The translations under genes and the position numbers were made by a program. The notes under the pieces are model-generated. The model had not been told where the DNA came from, did not search any database, and saw nothing but the letters and a program-made list of their open reading frames with translations. 64,000 nucleotides of DNA from Streptomyces sp. NBC_00690 (GTDB lineage Bacteria > Actinomycetota > Actinomycetes > Streptomycetales > Streptomycetaceae), in NCBI RefSeq assembly GCF_036226685.1, contig NZ_CP109009.1, positions 4,898,001-4,962,000 of the forward strand, written 5' to 3'. Below, piece by piece: positions 7,912-17,887 of this stretch. Within the stretch, counting starts at the first letter, position 1, and every line of letters begins with the position of its first letter.

Positions 7912-8451
7912 TCAGTCAGCAGTGACCTTCGCGATGAACGCGTTGAGGTTGTCCAGGCTCCGGACGGACTTCTCGGCGAGGGTCAGGCTCTCCTCGTACC
8001 GGGTCATACGGAGCTTCGGCTGCCGCTTGCCCCGGATGTAGAGCGAGCAGGCCAGATCGGCACAGACGTAGAGCCCGACCGTGTTGCCGTCGCGCCCCCG
8101 GGCCCCGCTGAGGGGCGCCACCAGCAGGTTCACCCCCGATGAGGCATGGCCGGTGAGACAGATGCCGCAGAGGCTGGTCTTGACCGCGCTGGTCCGACTG
8201 GCCGCGGGTACGCGCAGGGCGATGCCCAGTGGGCCGTCGGCGCGCGAGACGACGATGTACGCGCGCAGCGGCGCAGCCGGGTCGATCCACCCCAGGAAGT
8301 CCAGGTCCTGCCAGGCGAGCTCATGGAAGTCAGCGGGGAGCTTGAGCCGGCCCGCCTCTCCCTTGGAGCAGTTCACCAGGGACGTACGAATCTGTTTTTC
8401 GGTCAACGGGTCCACTGGGGGACCGTACCCAAGCCCGTTGGTGGATGACAT
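7912..8451 (-). CDS. FBP-domain zinc-finger protein (EF-G-binding-like)
   Basis: A 179-residue protein resembling the FBP/FusB-type C-terminal treble-clef domain. Four cysteines are arranged as SLCGICLTGH (near residue 95) and LYVCADLACSLYIRGK (near 128-140). The N-terminal half is helical (PLTEKQIRTSLVNCSKGEA, then WQDLDFLGWIDP). FusB/FBP proteins bind elongation factor G and help it leave the ribosome; in staphylococci this gives fusidic acid tolerance. That this homologue does so is inference. The ATG at 8451 was chosen; a GTG at 8415 just before the conserved DPLTEKQIR is also possible. Confidence 0.8.
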   Translation of the reverse strand: MSSTNGLGYGPPVDPLTEKQIRTSLVNCSKGEAGRLKLPADFHELAWQDLDFLGWIDPAAPLRAYIVVSRADGPLGIALRVPAASRTSAVKTSLCGICLTGHASSGVNLLVAPLSGARGRDGNTVGLYVCADLACSLYIRGKRQPKLRMTRYEESLTLAEKSVRSLDNLNAFIAKVTAD

Positions 8452-8557
8452 CGGGTTTTTGCTGCCCTGCCGCGCGCCCGCCGCAGTGGCCGCGCTCGTG
8501 CACAGGGCAGCGACCGGCCACACGCGTCGGTGGAGCGATGGGCGGTGGCCGAGCCGG

Positions 8558-8926
8558 TCAGCCGCGGGGTGCGATCACCGCCGCCGTGCCGTACGCGCAG
8601 ACCTCCGTGCCGACGTCTGCCGCCTCCGTCACATCGAAGCGGAACATCAGCACTGCGTTGGCTCCCCGCACCCTGGCCTGCTCGATGAGTCGGTCCATCG
8701 CCTGGTTGCGGGTCTCCACCAGCGTCTTGGTCAGCCCCTTCAGCTCGCCGCCGATCATGGACTTGAGGCCCGCCCCGATCTGGCTCCCCAGATGGCGGGA
8801 GCGGACCGTGAGCCCGAAGACCTCACCGATGATCTGCCGCACCTCGTACCCGGGCACATCGTTGGTGGTGACCACCAGTACGTCCGGGTGGGGTCCTTGT
8901 CCACCGCCGAAGTCGTCGATGCCCAT
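8558..8926 (-). CDS. YbjQ/UPF0145 family protein
   Basis: A 122-residue protein. The YbjQ (DUF74) signature is clear: VLVVTTNDVPGYEVRQIIGE, IGAGLKSMIGGELKGLTKTL, RNQAMDRLIEQARVRGANAV, and a C-terminal EVCAYGTAAVI. Family members form a pentameric alpha/beta fold described as putative heavy-metal binding, but no function is established. The start at 8926 has GGAAGG nine bases upstream. It is on the same strand as the FBP gene, 106 bases upstream of it; co-transcription is possible but not evident. Confidence 0.9.
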   Translation of the reverse strand: MGIDDFGGGQGPHPDVLVVTTNDVPGYEVRQIIGEVFGLTVRSRHLGSQIGAGLKSMIGGELKGLTKTLVETRNQAMDRLIEQARVRGANAVLMFRFDVTEAADVGTEVCAYGTAAVIAPRG

Positions 8927-9214
8927 GCCATCCGCCTTCCTTGGCGGGGGATCTCCCGTGCTGAGGGATTCCCCCATCGACCAACCGTCCCTCCGGCCCC
9001 AAGGGAGTTCGTTGGACTTTGAATGCTTTTTGGGGCTTTACCGAGGAACCTCTGTCGTACAGCTTTGTACCGGTGCTGGCACAGTGCATCCTGAGGGGGC
9101 CGTTGGAACGCCTAGCAGGGCCGATGCGTTGATAGCGTGGGTCGGCGGCTGTCTTCGCCGATCCCCCGATCACCGATCTATGGCAGATCTCTGACTCATT
9201 GGAGCCAGGACCTC

Positions 9215-9919
9215 GTGACTACCCTCGCGCTCGGACCGAGCTGGCTGGACCCGGACTACCTGATCAACACCTTCGGCCTCGTCGGCGTCCTGGTCATCGT
9301 CTTCGCCGAGTCAGGTCTGCTCATCGGGTTCTTCCTGCCGGGTGACTCGCTGCTGTTCACCACCGGCCTGCTGGTGACGACGGGCACGCTCGACACTCTG
9401 CCCCTGTGGGCCATCTGTTCCCTGATCGTCCTGGCGGCGGTCATAGGGGACCAGGTCGGCTACCTCTTCGGGCGCAAGGTCGGCCCCGCCCTCTTCAAGC
9501 GCCCCGACTCCCGCCTCTTCAAGCAGGAGAACGTGGAGAAGGCCCACGAGTTCTTCGAGAAGTACGGCCCGAAGTCGCTCGTCCTCGCGCGCTTCGTCCC
9601 CATCGTGCGGACGTTCACCCCGATCATCGCCGGTGTCAGCCGGATGAACTACCGCTCGTTCATCACGTACAACATCGTCGGCGGTGTGCTGTGGGGCGCG
9701 GGCGTGACCCTGTTGGGCGCCATGCTCGGCAAGATCGACTTCGTGCACCAGCACATCGAGAAGATCCTCATCCTGATCGTGCTGCTCTCGGTGCTTCCGA
9801 TCGTGATCGAGGTGCTGCGCGCCCGCTCCCAGGGCAAGAAGGCCGCGGCTGCCGCTGCCGTCACCCCTGACGAGGGCGGTCAGGGCCCGGTGCAGCGCGG
9901 TCGGCACGCCAAGCGCTGA
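9215..9919 (+). CDS. DedA-family membrane protein
   Basis: A 234-residue integral membrane protein of the DedA/VTT family. Several hydrophobic spans are seen, with the hallmark segments FAESGLLIGFFLPGDSLLFT and FGRKVGPALFKRP and the family motif ARFVPIVRTFTPIIAGVSRM. DedA proteins act in lipid-carrier or phospholipid flipping and membrane homeostasis; some recycle undecaprenyl phosphate. The GTG at 9215, with GGAG ten bases upstream, is chosen over an upstream ATG. The C-terminus is Lys/Arg/Ala-rich and cytosolic. It is convergent with the ThrE gene across a strong hairpin. Confidence 0.93.
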   Translation: MTTLALGPSWLDPDYLINTFGLVGVLVIVFAESGLLIGFFLPGDSLLFTTGLLVTTGTLDTLPLWAICSLIVLAAVIGDQVGYLFGRKVGPALFKRPDSRLFKQENVEKAHEFFEKYGPKSLVLARFVPIVRTFTPIIAGVSRMNYRSFITYNIVGGVLWGAGVTLLGAMLGKIDFVHQHIEKILILIVLLSVLPIVIEVLRARSQGKKAAAAAAVTPDEGGQGPVQRGRHAKR

Positions 9920-9950
9920 GCGCTCCTGCCCCTCGTTGACTTTCCGCTGC

Positions 9951-9981
9951 GGTCCCCGCGTACGAGTCGTACGCGGGGACC
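9951..9981. terminator. Strong bidirectional terminator
   Basis: GGTCCCCGCGTACGA at 9951-9965 and TCGTACGCGGGGACC at 9967-9981 are perfectly complementary (13 usable pairs plus a small loop). TTTT follows at 9987 on the plus strand. It lies between convergent dedA-like and thrE-like genes. Confidence 0.85.
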
Positions 9982-9988
9982 GTGCGTT

Positions 9989-11746
9989 TTAGAAGCCTCG
10001 GGTCCGCTTCGCCGCCCGTCGCGGTTCCGTCAGCTCGGCGCCACCGCGTACGCGCAGGAAGAGGCGGGAGATCTCACCGCCCAGGTTCACCCCGATCGCG
10101 ATGGCCAGTGCCAGCGCGGCGGCCTTCGAGAGGGACGCGAGGCCGGTGTTCAGTTCGCCCTGGGCGATGGCCAGCAGACCGAAGTACGTTGCACTACCGG
10201 GCAACAGCGGTCCGATCGCCGCCGTGACATAGGGCAGTGCGGAAGCAAATCGATAGCGCGACAACATCTGCCCGAACAGGCCCACCAACCCCGCTGCCGC
10301 GGCCGTCGCCGCGACCGGTGGCACGCCCGCCGTGTCCGCTAGTGCGCCGTAGACCACCCAGGCGACCCCGCCGTTCAAGGTCACCAGCAAGACCGTGTCC
10401 CGTTCCTGTTGGAGCAGCACGGCGAAGCACAGTGACAGCGCCATCGCGGCCAACAACTGGACCTCGGGGCGTTCGATGGCGTGCACCGCGGTCTCGGGGG
10501 TGAGGGTCGCATCCAACGCGAGCCCCAGATAGAGCACGCACAACACCCCGACCACGATCCCGACGATCAGATAGCCGACCTCCAGGAGTCGCGCCGCTGC
10601 CGTGATGTAAAAGCCGGTCAGGCCGTCCTGGACGCCCGCGACCAGGGCGCGTCCGGGAATCAGGGCGAACAGTCCACCGGTGATCACCGCCGAGGCCCGC
10701 ACATCGAACGGGGACAGGGTGAGGGCGACCCCCATCGCAGCGGGGGGCATGGCCGCGGCCACGAACTGGTAGAACTCCGGCAGCCCACGCCCCGCGAACA
10801 ACCAGGCCAACCGGTCGCCGAGCATGGCTCCGATTGCTGCCGCCAGGAAGACCAGCTCATTGCCGCCGACTAGGACGGACGCCGCTCCTGCCAGCAGACC
10901 GCCGGCGACCGTGAGCGCCCAACCGGGGTACGGGTGGCGATTGCGGCGTATCTCCGCGAGCCGGCGGTACGCCTCCTCCAACGTCACCCCGGTCTCGGGG
11001 GTGCTGATGTCGTGCACCAGTCGGTAGACGGCGGCCAGTCGGGTGTAGTCGGTCGCCCTGCGGCGAACCGTCCGGTTGGCGGTCACCGGGTCGTCGACCA
11101 GGGAGGGCTGGTAGGTGATCGACAGCAGGGTGAAGGTGACGGTGGGCTCGCAGCGGTCGAGTCCGTAGGAGTGTGTGATCGCAAACATCGCGGCCTCGAC
11201 GTCCTCCGCGCCCTCGCCGCCCGCGAGGAGCAGTTCGCCGATCCGCAGGGTCAGGTCGAGCACGCGCGGGACGGCCGGTCCGCCCTCTTCATGGCGTTGG
11301 GCGGTCTCCGGGATGGGTCGTTCCCCCACCGGCATCCGCAGCATCGTGCGCATCCGGTCCTGCCAGGGGGCGTCCTTGACCAGCCGCACCTCGGCGATGC
11401 CCTGGGCCGGAGTGAAGGCCGGTGGGGAGTGCCGGGCGCTGTACGTGCTGGGGGGAGCGAAGGCGGAACCTTCCTGCTCGATCGGGACCTCGGCGGTCGT
11501 ACCGGCCGGAACGGAGAACTCCGACGTCGGCTGGTCCTCCTCCGGGGCTTCGGGAACGCCCAAACCGGCAGGCGGGGTGAAGGCCGAATGGGCCTCGTCG
11601 GACAGGGGCTTCTCCGAGCCCTGTCGATCGGCGACCTGCGGTGACCGCCCCGTGCCGTCCCGGCCACGACGGTCCTGTCCCCGTGCGTCCTCCGGACCCC
11701 GTGGCCCGGGGTCCCGTGGACCTCGACCTTCCGGCTCCGCCACCAC
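9989..11746 (-). CDS. Threonine/serine exporter family protein (ThrE-like)
   Basis: A 585-residue membrane protein. Residues 1-150 are a low-complexity hydrophilic cytoplasmic region. Residues about 160-420 match the ThrE/DUF1212 domain (ELLLAGGEGAEDVEAAMFAI at its start, then five or so spans including GLFALIPGRALVAGVQDGL). The C-terminal third matches ThrE_2/DUF3815 with further spans (AAAGLVGLFGQMLSRYRFAS and GPLLPGSATYFGLLAIAQGE). ThrE exports threonine and serine in corynebacteria; the true substrate here is uncertain. The GTG at 11746 has GAGG seven bases upstream. It is larger than the corynebacterial protein mainly through its N-terminal extension. Confidence 0.9.
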   Translation of the reverse strand: MVAEPEGRGPRDPGPRGPEDARGQDRRGRDGTGRSPQVADRQGSEKPLSDEAHSAFTPPAGLGVPEAPEEDQPTSEFSVPAGTTAEVPIEQEGSAFAPPSTYSARHSPPAFTPAQGIAEVRLVKDAPWQDRMRTMLRMPVGERPIPETAQRHEEGGPAVPRVLDLTLRIGELLLAGGEGAEDVEAAMFAITHSYGLDRCEPTVTFTLLSITYQPSLVDDPVTANRTVRRRATDYTRLAAVYRLVHDISTPETGVTLEEAYRRLAEIRRNRHPYPGWALTVAGGLLAGAASVLVGGNELVFLAAAIGAMLGDRLAWLFAGRGLPEFYQFVAAAMPPAAMGVALTLSPFDVRASAVITGGLFALIPGRALVAGVQDGLTGFYITAAARLLEVGYLIVGIVVGVLCVLYLGLALDATLTPETAVHAIERPEVQLLAAMALSLCFAVLLQQERDTVLLVTLNGGVAWVVYGALADTAGVPPVAATAAAAGLVGLFGQMLSRYRFASALPYVTAAIGPLLPGSATYFGLLAIAQGELNTGLASLSKAAALALAIAIGVNLGGEISRLFLRVRGGAELTEPRRAAKRTRGF

Positions 11747-11880
11747 GTACCGTCCTCACTCCCTCGGCCATTGCCGGTTCAGGGCCAGTATGTGCGCGAA
11801 CCCGAAGGCGCGCTGAGGCGTCGCCCCGCTTCCGCGGCATCCCGCCCCCGGGCCCGTACGCAGGTGATCTGCTGCCCACG

Positions 11881-11923
11881 CACCACGGGCGGGACACCCC
11901 CGAAGGGTGGCCCGCCCGTGGTG
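11881..11923 (-). terminator. Hairpin after the pyrophosphatase gene
   Basis: CACCACGGGCGGG at 11881-11893 pairs with CCCGCCCGTGGTG at 11911-11923 (13 perfect pairs), with an inner CACCC/GGGTG stem. It starts 20 bases past the ppa stop on the minus strand. Confidence 0.8.
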
Positions 11924-11942
11924 GCGTCGTGGTGCCGCGGTG

Positions 11943-12437
11943 TCAGTGTGCGCCGCCCTGCGCCTCAAGACGCTTGTAGGAAGCCTCGATCTCGGCCTCG
12001 GCCTCGGTCCGGCCCACCCAGTTGGCGCCCTCGACGGACTTGCCGGGCTCAAGGTCCTTGTAGACCTCGAAGAAGTGCTGGATCTCCAGGCGGTCGAACT
12101 CCGACACGTGGTGGATGTCGCGCAGGTGCTCGACGCGCGGGTCGGAGGCCGGTACGCAGAGCAGCTTGTCGTCGCCACCCGCCTCATCGGTCATGCGGAA
12201 CATGCCGATGGCACGGCACTTGATCAGACAGCCGGGGAAAGTCGGCTCGTCCAGGATGACCAGCGCGTCCAGCGGGTCGCCGTCCTCGCCGAGGGTGTTC
12301 TCGACGAAGCCGTAGTCGGCCGGGTAACTGGTCGAGGTGAAGAGTCGACGGTCCAGGCGGATACGACCCGACTCGTGGTCCACCTCGTACTTGTTCCGCG
12401 AACCCTTCGGGATCTCGATGGTGACGTCGAACTCCAC
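11943..12437 (-). CDS. ppa: Inorganic pyrophosphatase
   Basis: A 164-residue family I soluble pyrophosphatase that hydrolyses PPi to two phosphates and drives biosynthetic reactions in the cytosol. [17 protein letters not shown], the [20 protein letters not shown] metal-binding block (several Asp for Mg2+) and [12 protein letters not shown] are diagnostic. The GTG at 12437 is chosen because GGAGGAG sits seven bases upstream. The in-frame ATG at 12461 would add MLIMEEPP, encoded by the ribosome binding site itself. It is divergent from the dacB-like gene. Confidence 0.97.
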   Translation of the reverse strand: MEFDVTIEIPKGSRNKYEVDHESGRIRLDRRLFTSTSYPADYGFVENTLGEDGDPLDALVILDEPTFPGCLIKCRAIGMFRMTDEAGGDDKLLCVPASDPRVEHLRDIHHVSEFDRLEIQHFFEVYKDLEPGKSVEGANWVGRTEAEAEIEASYKRLEAQGGAH

Positions 12438-12619
12438 GGGTGGCTCCTCCATGATCAACACATACGTCCGGTGATGCTGTGCCCTCCCGGGGACATCCCC
12501 GGACCCCCAGACGAGTGGCCGATGGCCCTGACCGGGGGTGCCGTGCTCGCGGCAAGACGCAGTTCTGGTGATTAAGTGTCCCTCACGCAGGTGTGTGATC
12601 GCGAAAGGGGCTGGTCGAG

Positions 12620-14023
12620 GTGCCGGTGCTCAGGACGTGGCAGCTCGCCGCGGGCGCCGCCGTGGTGGGGTTGGCCCTCGCCGCCGGGGCGGTGGCCGCG
12701 GCCGGTCCCTGGGACTCCGGCCAGCGTAAGGCCGAAAAGCAGTGGGCGGCTGCACGGAGTACGTCAGGTGGCGCAGATCACCGCCAACCGGTCGACCAAC
12801 GGCCCGCACCCGCCCCCAGCGCACCCGGTGTGCTCACCGCGATCGGTACCGTTCGAGCCACCACCGGGCCGGCCGACGGGAAGCCCGTCGTCGGCCTCGG
12901 CAAGGAGTTGGGCACCCTCCTGCGCGATCCCGGTCTCGGACCGCTGCGTGCGGCCAGCGTCGTCGATGTCTCCACCGGACGACAGGTCTTCGGGCAGGAC
13001 GCGGCCAAACCGATGGCGCCCGCATCCACCGTCAAGGTCGCCACCGCCGTTGCCGCCCTGGCCGCGTTGGGGCCCGATCACCGCATCCCCACCACCGCGG
13101 TGCTCTCCGCCGACGGTCGGGAGTTGACCCTCGTCGGGGGCGGTGATGCCACTCTGAGCCAGTCCGCCCTCGCCACTCTCGCCGACCGTGCCGCCACCGT
13201 TTTGCGCCAGCGGTCTGCGACGGCGGTGCGGCTCACCTACGACAAGTCCCTCTACCGGGGGCCGGTCCGACACCGCATCGGCAAGAACGGCAACCTGGCG
13301 CCCGTCACCGCGCTCATGGTCGACCAGGGGCGCAAGGACCCCACCGCGACCGGCGACTCGGAACGGGTCGCCGACCCCGCGGGCGCCGCGGCCCGGGCCT
13401 TCGAACAACTGCTGGAGGCGCGCGGGATCCGGGTGATCACCAAGCCGGCCGCCACCGTGGTGCCCCGTACGGCCGAACCCGTGGCGCGCGTGATGTCCGC
13501 CCCGCTCTCCGCCCTGGTCGAGCGGATGTTGACCGACAGCGACAACGACCTCGCGGAGGCACTCGCCCGACAGACCGCGCTCGCCTCCCGACATGAGGCG
13601 AGCTTCGCCGGTGGCGGACGTGCGGTGCACCAGCGATTGGCCGGCCTCGGCCTGCCCCTGACGGGGGCACGGTTGACCGACGGCAGCGGACTCGACCGTT
13701 CCGCCAGGGTCTCCGCGCGCCTCCTGACCGCACTGCTCAGCCGAGCGGCCGATCCCTCGAAGCCCGAATTGCGATCGGTCCTCACGGGCCTGCCCATCGC
13801 CGGATTCAGTGGGACGCTCGAATCCCGTTACGCGGACGCATCCCCGGGGACAGGGCTGGTTCGCGCCAAAACGGGGACGCTCACCGGTGTGAGCTCACTG
13901 GCCGGAACGGTGGTCTCCGCCGACGGTCGGCTCCTGGCCTTCGCCTTCCTCGCTGGCAAGACCCCTTCCCGCGACGAGGCCCAACCGGTGCTCGACCGGC
14001 TTGCGACGGCCCTCATCTCGTAG
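12620..14023 (+). CDS. dacB: D-alanyl-D-alanine carboxypeptidase/endopeptidase (PBP4 type)
   Basis: A 467-residue class C low-molecular-weight penicillin-binding protein. An N-terminal hydrophobic signal/anchor spans residues about 8-30. Serine-protease-like motifs: SxxK in [14 protein letters not shown] (near 135), SxN in [12 protein letters not shown] (near 300), KTG in [13 protein letters not shown] (near 420). It would trim or cleave peptidoglycan cross-links outside the membrane. The start is the GTG at 12620, preceded by GAAAGGGG. A second PBP4-type gene is at 51657-53273, so the window holds two paralogues. It lies divergent from ppa in the usual streptomycete order near tilS-hpt-ftsH. 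Confidence 0.93.
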   Translation: MPVLRTWQLAAGAAVVGLALAAGAVAAAGPWDSGQRKAEKQWAAARSTSGGADHRQPVDQRPAPAPSAPGVLTAIGTVRATTGPADGKPVVGLGKELGTLLRDPGLGPLRAASVVDVSTGRQVFGQDAAKPMAPASTVKVATAVAALAALGPDHRIPTTAVLSADGRELTLVGGGDATLSQSALATLADRAATVLRQRSATAVRLTYDKSLYRGPVRHRIGKNGNLAPVTALMVDQGRKDPTATGDSERVADPAGAAARAFEQLLEARGIRVITKPAATVVPRTAEPVARVMSAPLSALVERMLTDSDNDLAEALARQTALASRHEASFAGGGRAVHQRLAGLGLPLTGARLTDGSGLDRSARVSARLLTALLSRAADPSKPELRSVLTGLPIAGFSGTLESRYADASPGTGLVRAKTGTLTGVSSLAGTVVSADGRLLAFAFLAGKTPSRDEAQPVLDRLATALIS

Positions 14024-14050
14024 CGCTTCGTCGTGCTTGCGGTGAACCAT

Positions 14051-14100
14051 CAACAGGCATCAACAGGCGTCAACAGGCGTCAACAGGCGTCAACAGGCAT
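14051..14100 (+). repeat. Five tandem 10-bp repeats
   Basis: Five perfect-length units of CAACAGGCRT (two end in CAT, the three central ones in CGT) run head to tail immediately after dacB. They are non-coding and A+T-richer than the surroundings. Confidence 0.95.
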
Positions 14101-14160
14101 GGACACCCAGGGGGAGCCGGGGACTGCGCCCCACCGCCGGGTGCACGTACGCCCCGCGGT

Positions 14161-14220
14161 GCCGGTGCCGGTGCCCGTGCCGGTGTCTATACCTGTGTCT
14201 ATGCCTGTGCCTGTGTCGGT
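14161..14220 (+). repeat. Ten degenerate tandem 6-bp units
   Basis: Ten consecutive hexamers, starting GCCGGT and drifting to GTCTAT, ACCTGT and GCCTGT, occupy exactly 60 bases in the 371-base space between dacB and the DUF2342 gene. The rest of that space shows no gene. Confidence 0.85.
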
Positions 14221-14394
14221 TGCATGGGGCTGAAGCCTTCTGCCGGACCGATCCCGCCCCACCGGCACGGCCCCCGGTCGGCCGAACCGCCCGCGTCCCA
14301 CCGCGGCCGATCCGCTCCCGCCGCCGCTCACCCGTTCCACCAGGCGGCTTTCATCACCTCACCGCAGCCCGGACCCACCACGTACGGTTGACGC

Positions 14395-15525
14395 ATGACG
14401 AGCATCGGTGGTGCCGAGATGGTCGACTGGAATCTCGCGGTGGCGACCGCGACCCGCCTCGTGCGGCCAGGGCCTGACGTGAGCAAGGACGAGGCGCGTG
14501 CGGTCGTCGCCGAGCTAAGGCGACACGCAAAAGCCTCCGAAGAACATGTGCGGGGCTTCACCCGGATGATCCCCGAGAGCCATCAGCCCGAGGACACCCC
14601 CGTCCTGGTGGTGGACCGGGCCGGCTGGATCAAGGCGAACGTCGCGGGCTTCCGCGAACTGCTGAAACCCCTGTTGGAAAAGATGCAGGACCGCCGCTCA
14701 GGCGGCCCCGGCGGCGCGGTGCTGGGCGCAGTGGGGGGCAAGGTCACCGGTGTCGAGTTGGGGATGCTGCTGTCCTTCCTCGCCTCCCGGGTCCTCGGCC
14801 AGTACGAGACCTTCGCGCCGGCCACCCGTGATCTGCCAGCAGGTGCCAACGGTGGTGGACGGCTCCTGCTGGTCGCCCCCAACATCGTGCACGTCGAGCG
14901 GGAACTCGACGTCGACCCCCATGACTTCCGGCTCTGGGTCTGCCTGCACGAGGAGACCCACCGCACGCAGTTCACTGGAGTGCCCTGGCTGCGCGACCAT
15001 CTGCAAGGGGAGATCCAGTCCTTCCTCGGAGAGACGGAGATGGACCCGATGACGGTCCTGGAACGCCTCCGTGAGGCCGCCCAATCACTGTCGGGGGCAC
15101 GTCCCGAAGGCGAGCGGGACGACGGCGGACGCTCCATCGTGGAACTGGTCCAGACCCCGGCACAGCGGGAGATCCTCGGCCGGCTCACCGCCGTGATGTC
15201 GCTGCTCGAAGGGCACGCGGACTTCGTGATGGACGGCGTGGGCCCGGCCGTGGTGCCGTCGGTGGCCGAGATCCGGGAGAAGTTCCAACAGCGCAGGGCG
15301 CGCGGAGCGAGTCGACTCGACCAAGCGCTCCGCAAGCTCCTGGGCCTCGATGCGAAGCTGCGCCAGTACCGCGACGGAGAGCGCTTCGTCAGGGCCGTTG
15401 TGGAGGAGGTGGGCATGGACGGCTTCAACCGGGTCTGGACCTCTCCCAACACCCTCCCGACCAAGTTGGAGATCGCCAAACCCGCCGACTGGGTTGCGCG
15501 GGTGCATCGAAAGGCAGACTCCTAG
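14395..15525 (+). CDS. Zinc-dependent metalloprotease-like protein (DUF2342)
   Basis: A 376-residue protein of the DUF2342 family (often labelled coenzyme-F420-biosynthesis-associated, on weak evidence). A zincin-type motif HEETHRTQF lies near residue 187, followed by PWLRDHLQGEIQSFL and, further on, LEGHADFVMDGVG, which supplies the third ligand (Glu/His). Most of the protein is helical. It sits just upstream of tilS-hpt-ftsH, as in other actinomycetes. Protease activity is inferred from the motif, and no substrate is known. The ATG at 14395 gives the usual length. Confidence 0.88.
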   Translation: MTSIGGAEMVDWNLAVATATRLVRPGPDVSKDEARAVVAELRRHAKASEEHVRGFTRMIPESHQPEDTPVLVVDRAGWIKANVAGFRELLKPLLEKMQDRRSGGPGGAVLGAVGGKVTGVELGMLLSFLASRVLGQYETFAPATRDLPAGANGGGRLLLVAPNIVHVERELDVDPHDFRLWVCLHEETHRTQFTGVPWLRDHLQGEIQSFLGETEMDPMTVLERLREAAQSLSGARPEGERDDGGRSIVELVQTPAQREILGRLTAVMSLLEGHADFVMDGVGPAVVPSVAEIREKFQQRRARGASRLDQALRKLLGLDAKLRQYRDGERFVRAVVEEVGMDGFNRVWTSPNTLPTKLEIAKPADWVARVHRKADS

Positions 15526-15539
15526 GCGGCGGAGGGCTG

Positions 15540-15580
15540 TGCGCCCTCAGGGGGTCGGGGGACGCCCCCCGGAGGGCGCA
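15540..15580 (+). terminator. Hairpin after the DUF2342 gene
   Basis: TGCGCCCTC at 15540-15548 pairs with GAGGGCGCA at 15572-15580, with an inner G-run/C-run stem (GGGGG/CCCCC). It begins 15 bases past the stop. Confidence 0.65.
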
Positions 15581-15794
15581 GCATCACCCATCCGAGGGAC
15601 CGTAGCCCGTAGATAGGCGTGCGATGCTCGGGGAACGGCTCGGTTCTGTCACCATCGACGCACTCTGAGTGACTTTCTCCCACTCGGAAGCGTTCGAGTC
15701 TCAGAACCACCGAAACATCAGACCTCGAAGCTCCGAAGCTCCCGCTCCGACTCGACCGAGGCACCCCCCATCCTCTCCACGAAGGGCACCGGAC

Positions 15795-16988
15795 ATGGGT
15801 CCCCATCCAGCGGTCGCGGCGATACGCCTGGCGGTCCGCCGCGTACTCCACGACGTACTCAACGAATACTCCTCCCACCTCGCGCAGGGCACCCCCGCCC
15901 AACCCGCCGAGCGTGCGACGCGCCTGAGCCACGCGGCTGCTGCCGCCTGTGCCACCGCCTCTGTGCCGGCGGCGCCCTCCGGAGCCGCGAGCCCCGCGGC
16001 GCGCTCCGGCTCCTTCGGCTCGGGGTCCCGCGACCAGGCCCCGTTCCATCCCGGCTGTGCCACCCCCGCCGGACAGCTGCCCCTCGTGCTCGTCGCCTGC
16101 TCCGGTGGCGCCGATTCGATGGCCCTCGCCTCCGCACTCGCCTTCGAGGCCCGCAAACTCTCCGTCCGCGCCGGCGGCATCACCGTCGACCACGGCCTCC
16201 AGGACGGTTCCGACCTGCGTGCCGCCGAGGTGGCGGTCCGGCTCTCCTCGATGGGACTCGACCCCGTCGAAGCGGTCACCGTGGAAGTGGGGCGCGAAGG
16301 CGGCCCCGAAGCCGCCGCCCGGGACGCCCGCTACGCAGCCCTCGACGAAGCCGCCGAACGCCACGGCGCCGCCGCCGTGCTCCTCGGTCACACCCGCGAC
16401 GACCAAGCGGAAACCGTCCTGCTGGGTCTCGCTCGCGGTTCCGGTATCCGCTCGCTCTCCGGAATGGCGGCCGTCTCCGGCTCCTACGGGCGCTACCGCC
16501 GCCCCTTCCTCCACATCGACCGGCAGACCGCCCGCAAGGCGTGCATGGTCCAGTCGCTGCCCGTCTGGGACGACCCCCACAACGCCGACCCCGCGTACAC
16601 CCGCTCCCGACTGCGTCACGAGGGCCTGCCCGCCCTGGAGAAGGCGTTGGGCAAGGGCGTCGTCGAAGCCCTGGCACGCACCGCGCAACTCTCCCGTGAC
16701 GACGCGGACGCCCTCGACAGTTGGGCCGCCGATGCGGAGGCATCCGTACGGGACGACAGCGGCCAACTGGAATGCGCCAAGCTCTACGCCCTGCCGCCCG
16801 CCGTCCGGCGCCGGGTGTTGCGGCGGGCCGTGATCGAAGCGGGCGCGCCAGCCGGCTCGCTCTTCGCCCGTCACATCGAGGAAGTCGATCGGCTCATCAC
16901 CGGTTGGCGGGGTCAGGGGGGCATCAATCTGCCCGGCCGCGTCGAGGCGCGCCGGCAGAGTGGCAGACTTGTCATTCGGCAAGGCTGA
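15795..16988 (+). CDS. tilS: tRNA(Ile)-lysidine synthetase
   Basis: A 397-residue enzyme that converts C34 of the CAU-anticodon tRNA-Ile to lysidine using ATP and lysine, so that AUA is read correctly. The PP-loop ATP pyrophosphatase motif is [13 protein letters not shown] (near residue 100). [33 protein letters not shown] and [20 protein letters not shown] are TilS signatures. An Ala/Pro/Ser-rich stretch of about 60 residues precedes the PP-loop, and the C-terminal domain is short compared with enterobacterial TilS. The ATG at 15795 follows GAAGGG. It leads the tilS-hpt-ftsH-folE series. Confidence 0.95.
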   Translation: MGPHPAVAAIRLAVRRVLHDVLNEYSSHLAQGTPAQPAERATRLSHAAAAACATASVPAAPSGAASPAARSGSFGSGSRDQAPFHPGCATPAGQLPLVLVACSGGADSMALASALAFEARKLSVRAGGITVDHGLQDGSDLRAAEVAVRLSSMGLDPVEAVTVEVGREGGPEAAARDARYAALDEAAERHGAAAVLLGHTRDDQAETVLLGLARGSGIRSLSGMAAVSGSYGRYRRPFLHIDRQTARKACMVQSLPVWDDPHNADPAYTRSRLRHEGLPALEKALGKGVVEALARTAQLSRDDADALDSWAADAEASVRDDSGQLECAKLYALPPAVRRRVLRRAVIEAGAPAGSLFARHIEEVDRLITGWRGQGGINLPGRVEARRQSGRLVIRQG

Positions 16989-17146
16989 CGCAGTCGCGGC
17001 ACAAGCACAGCTGCTGAGGTCACCCGGGAACGCTCCCTGAGCCCAGGCATGCACCGCGCTGGGCCCGCGGACACGCCCGGACCCCGGATCGCCAGGCCGT
17101 GCTGAACCGGGGCAGCCCCGGAACCCGCTCGAAAGAAAGCGACCGC

Positions 17147-17701
17147 GTGAACGAGAAGGACATGGGCACCGACCTTCAGTCGGTGCTCATCACCAAGGAA
17201 GAGATCGACGCGAAGCTGACGGAGCTCGCCGCGAAGATCGACGCTGAGTACGCGGGCAAGGATCTGCTTCTCGTCGGTGTCCTCAAGGGCGCAGTGATGG
17301 TGATGGCGGACCTGGCACGGTCCCTTTCCAGCGCCGTCACCATGGACTGGATGGCCGTGTCGTCCTACGGCGCGGGTACCCAGTCCTCCGGCGTCGTCCG
17401 CATCCTCAAGGACCTCGACACCGACATCAAGGGCAAGCACGTCCTGATCGTCGAGGACATCATCGACTCCGGGCTCACCCTGTCCTGGCTGCTCTCCAAC
17501 CTCGGCTCGCGCGAGCCGGCCTCCATCGAGGTCTGCACGCTGCTGCGCAAGCCGGACGCGGCGAAGGTCGCGATCGACGTGAAGTGGATCGGGTTCGACA
17601 TTCCGAACGAGTTCGTCGTTGGGTATGGGCTTGATTACTCGGAGAAGTACCGCAATCTCCCCTTCGTCGGTACGCTCGCGCCCCACGTTTACGGCGGCTG
17701 A
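17147..17701 (+). CDS. hpt: Hypoxanthine phosphoribosyltransferase
   Basis: A 184-residue type I PRTase for purine salvage (hypoxanthine/guanine + PRPP to IMP/GMP). The PRPP loop is [36 protein letters not shown] near the start and the [18 protein letters not shown] block of the hood are diagnostic. The GTG at 17147 follows an A/G-rich site; an ATG 15 bases later is an alternative. It lies between tilS and ftsH, an arrangement widely conserved in bacteria. Confidence 0.96.
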   Translation: MNEKDMGTDLQSVLITKEEIDAKLTELAAKIDAEYAGKDLLLVGVLKGAVMVMADLARSLSSAVTMDWMAVSSYGAGTQSSGVVRILKDLDTDIKGKHVLIVEDIIDSGLTLSWLLSNLGSREPASIEVCTLLRKPDAAKVAIDVKWIGFDIPNEFVVGYGLDYSEKYRNLPFVGTLAPHVYGG

Positions 17702-17887
17702 GCCAGGAGGGGCGGGGCTAACGGGAACCATGGCCCGTCTCGCGCCGTTGGAGCATGGGAGGGCGGGTTTGTCAGCCGTACCGTGCGGTCACGGTGGCGA
17801 TGCTGGGGTACCGTCCGAAGAACAGTCTTTTCTCACAGCAGCATTTACCTACGGGCAGGAGGGACGGGGCGAATCCGCTCCGTATGG

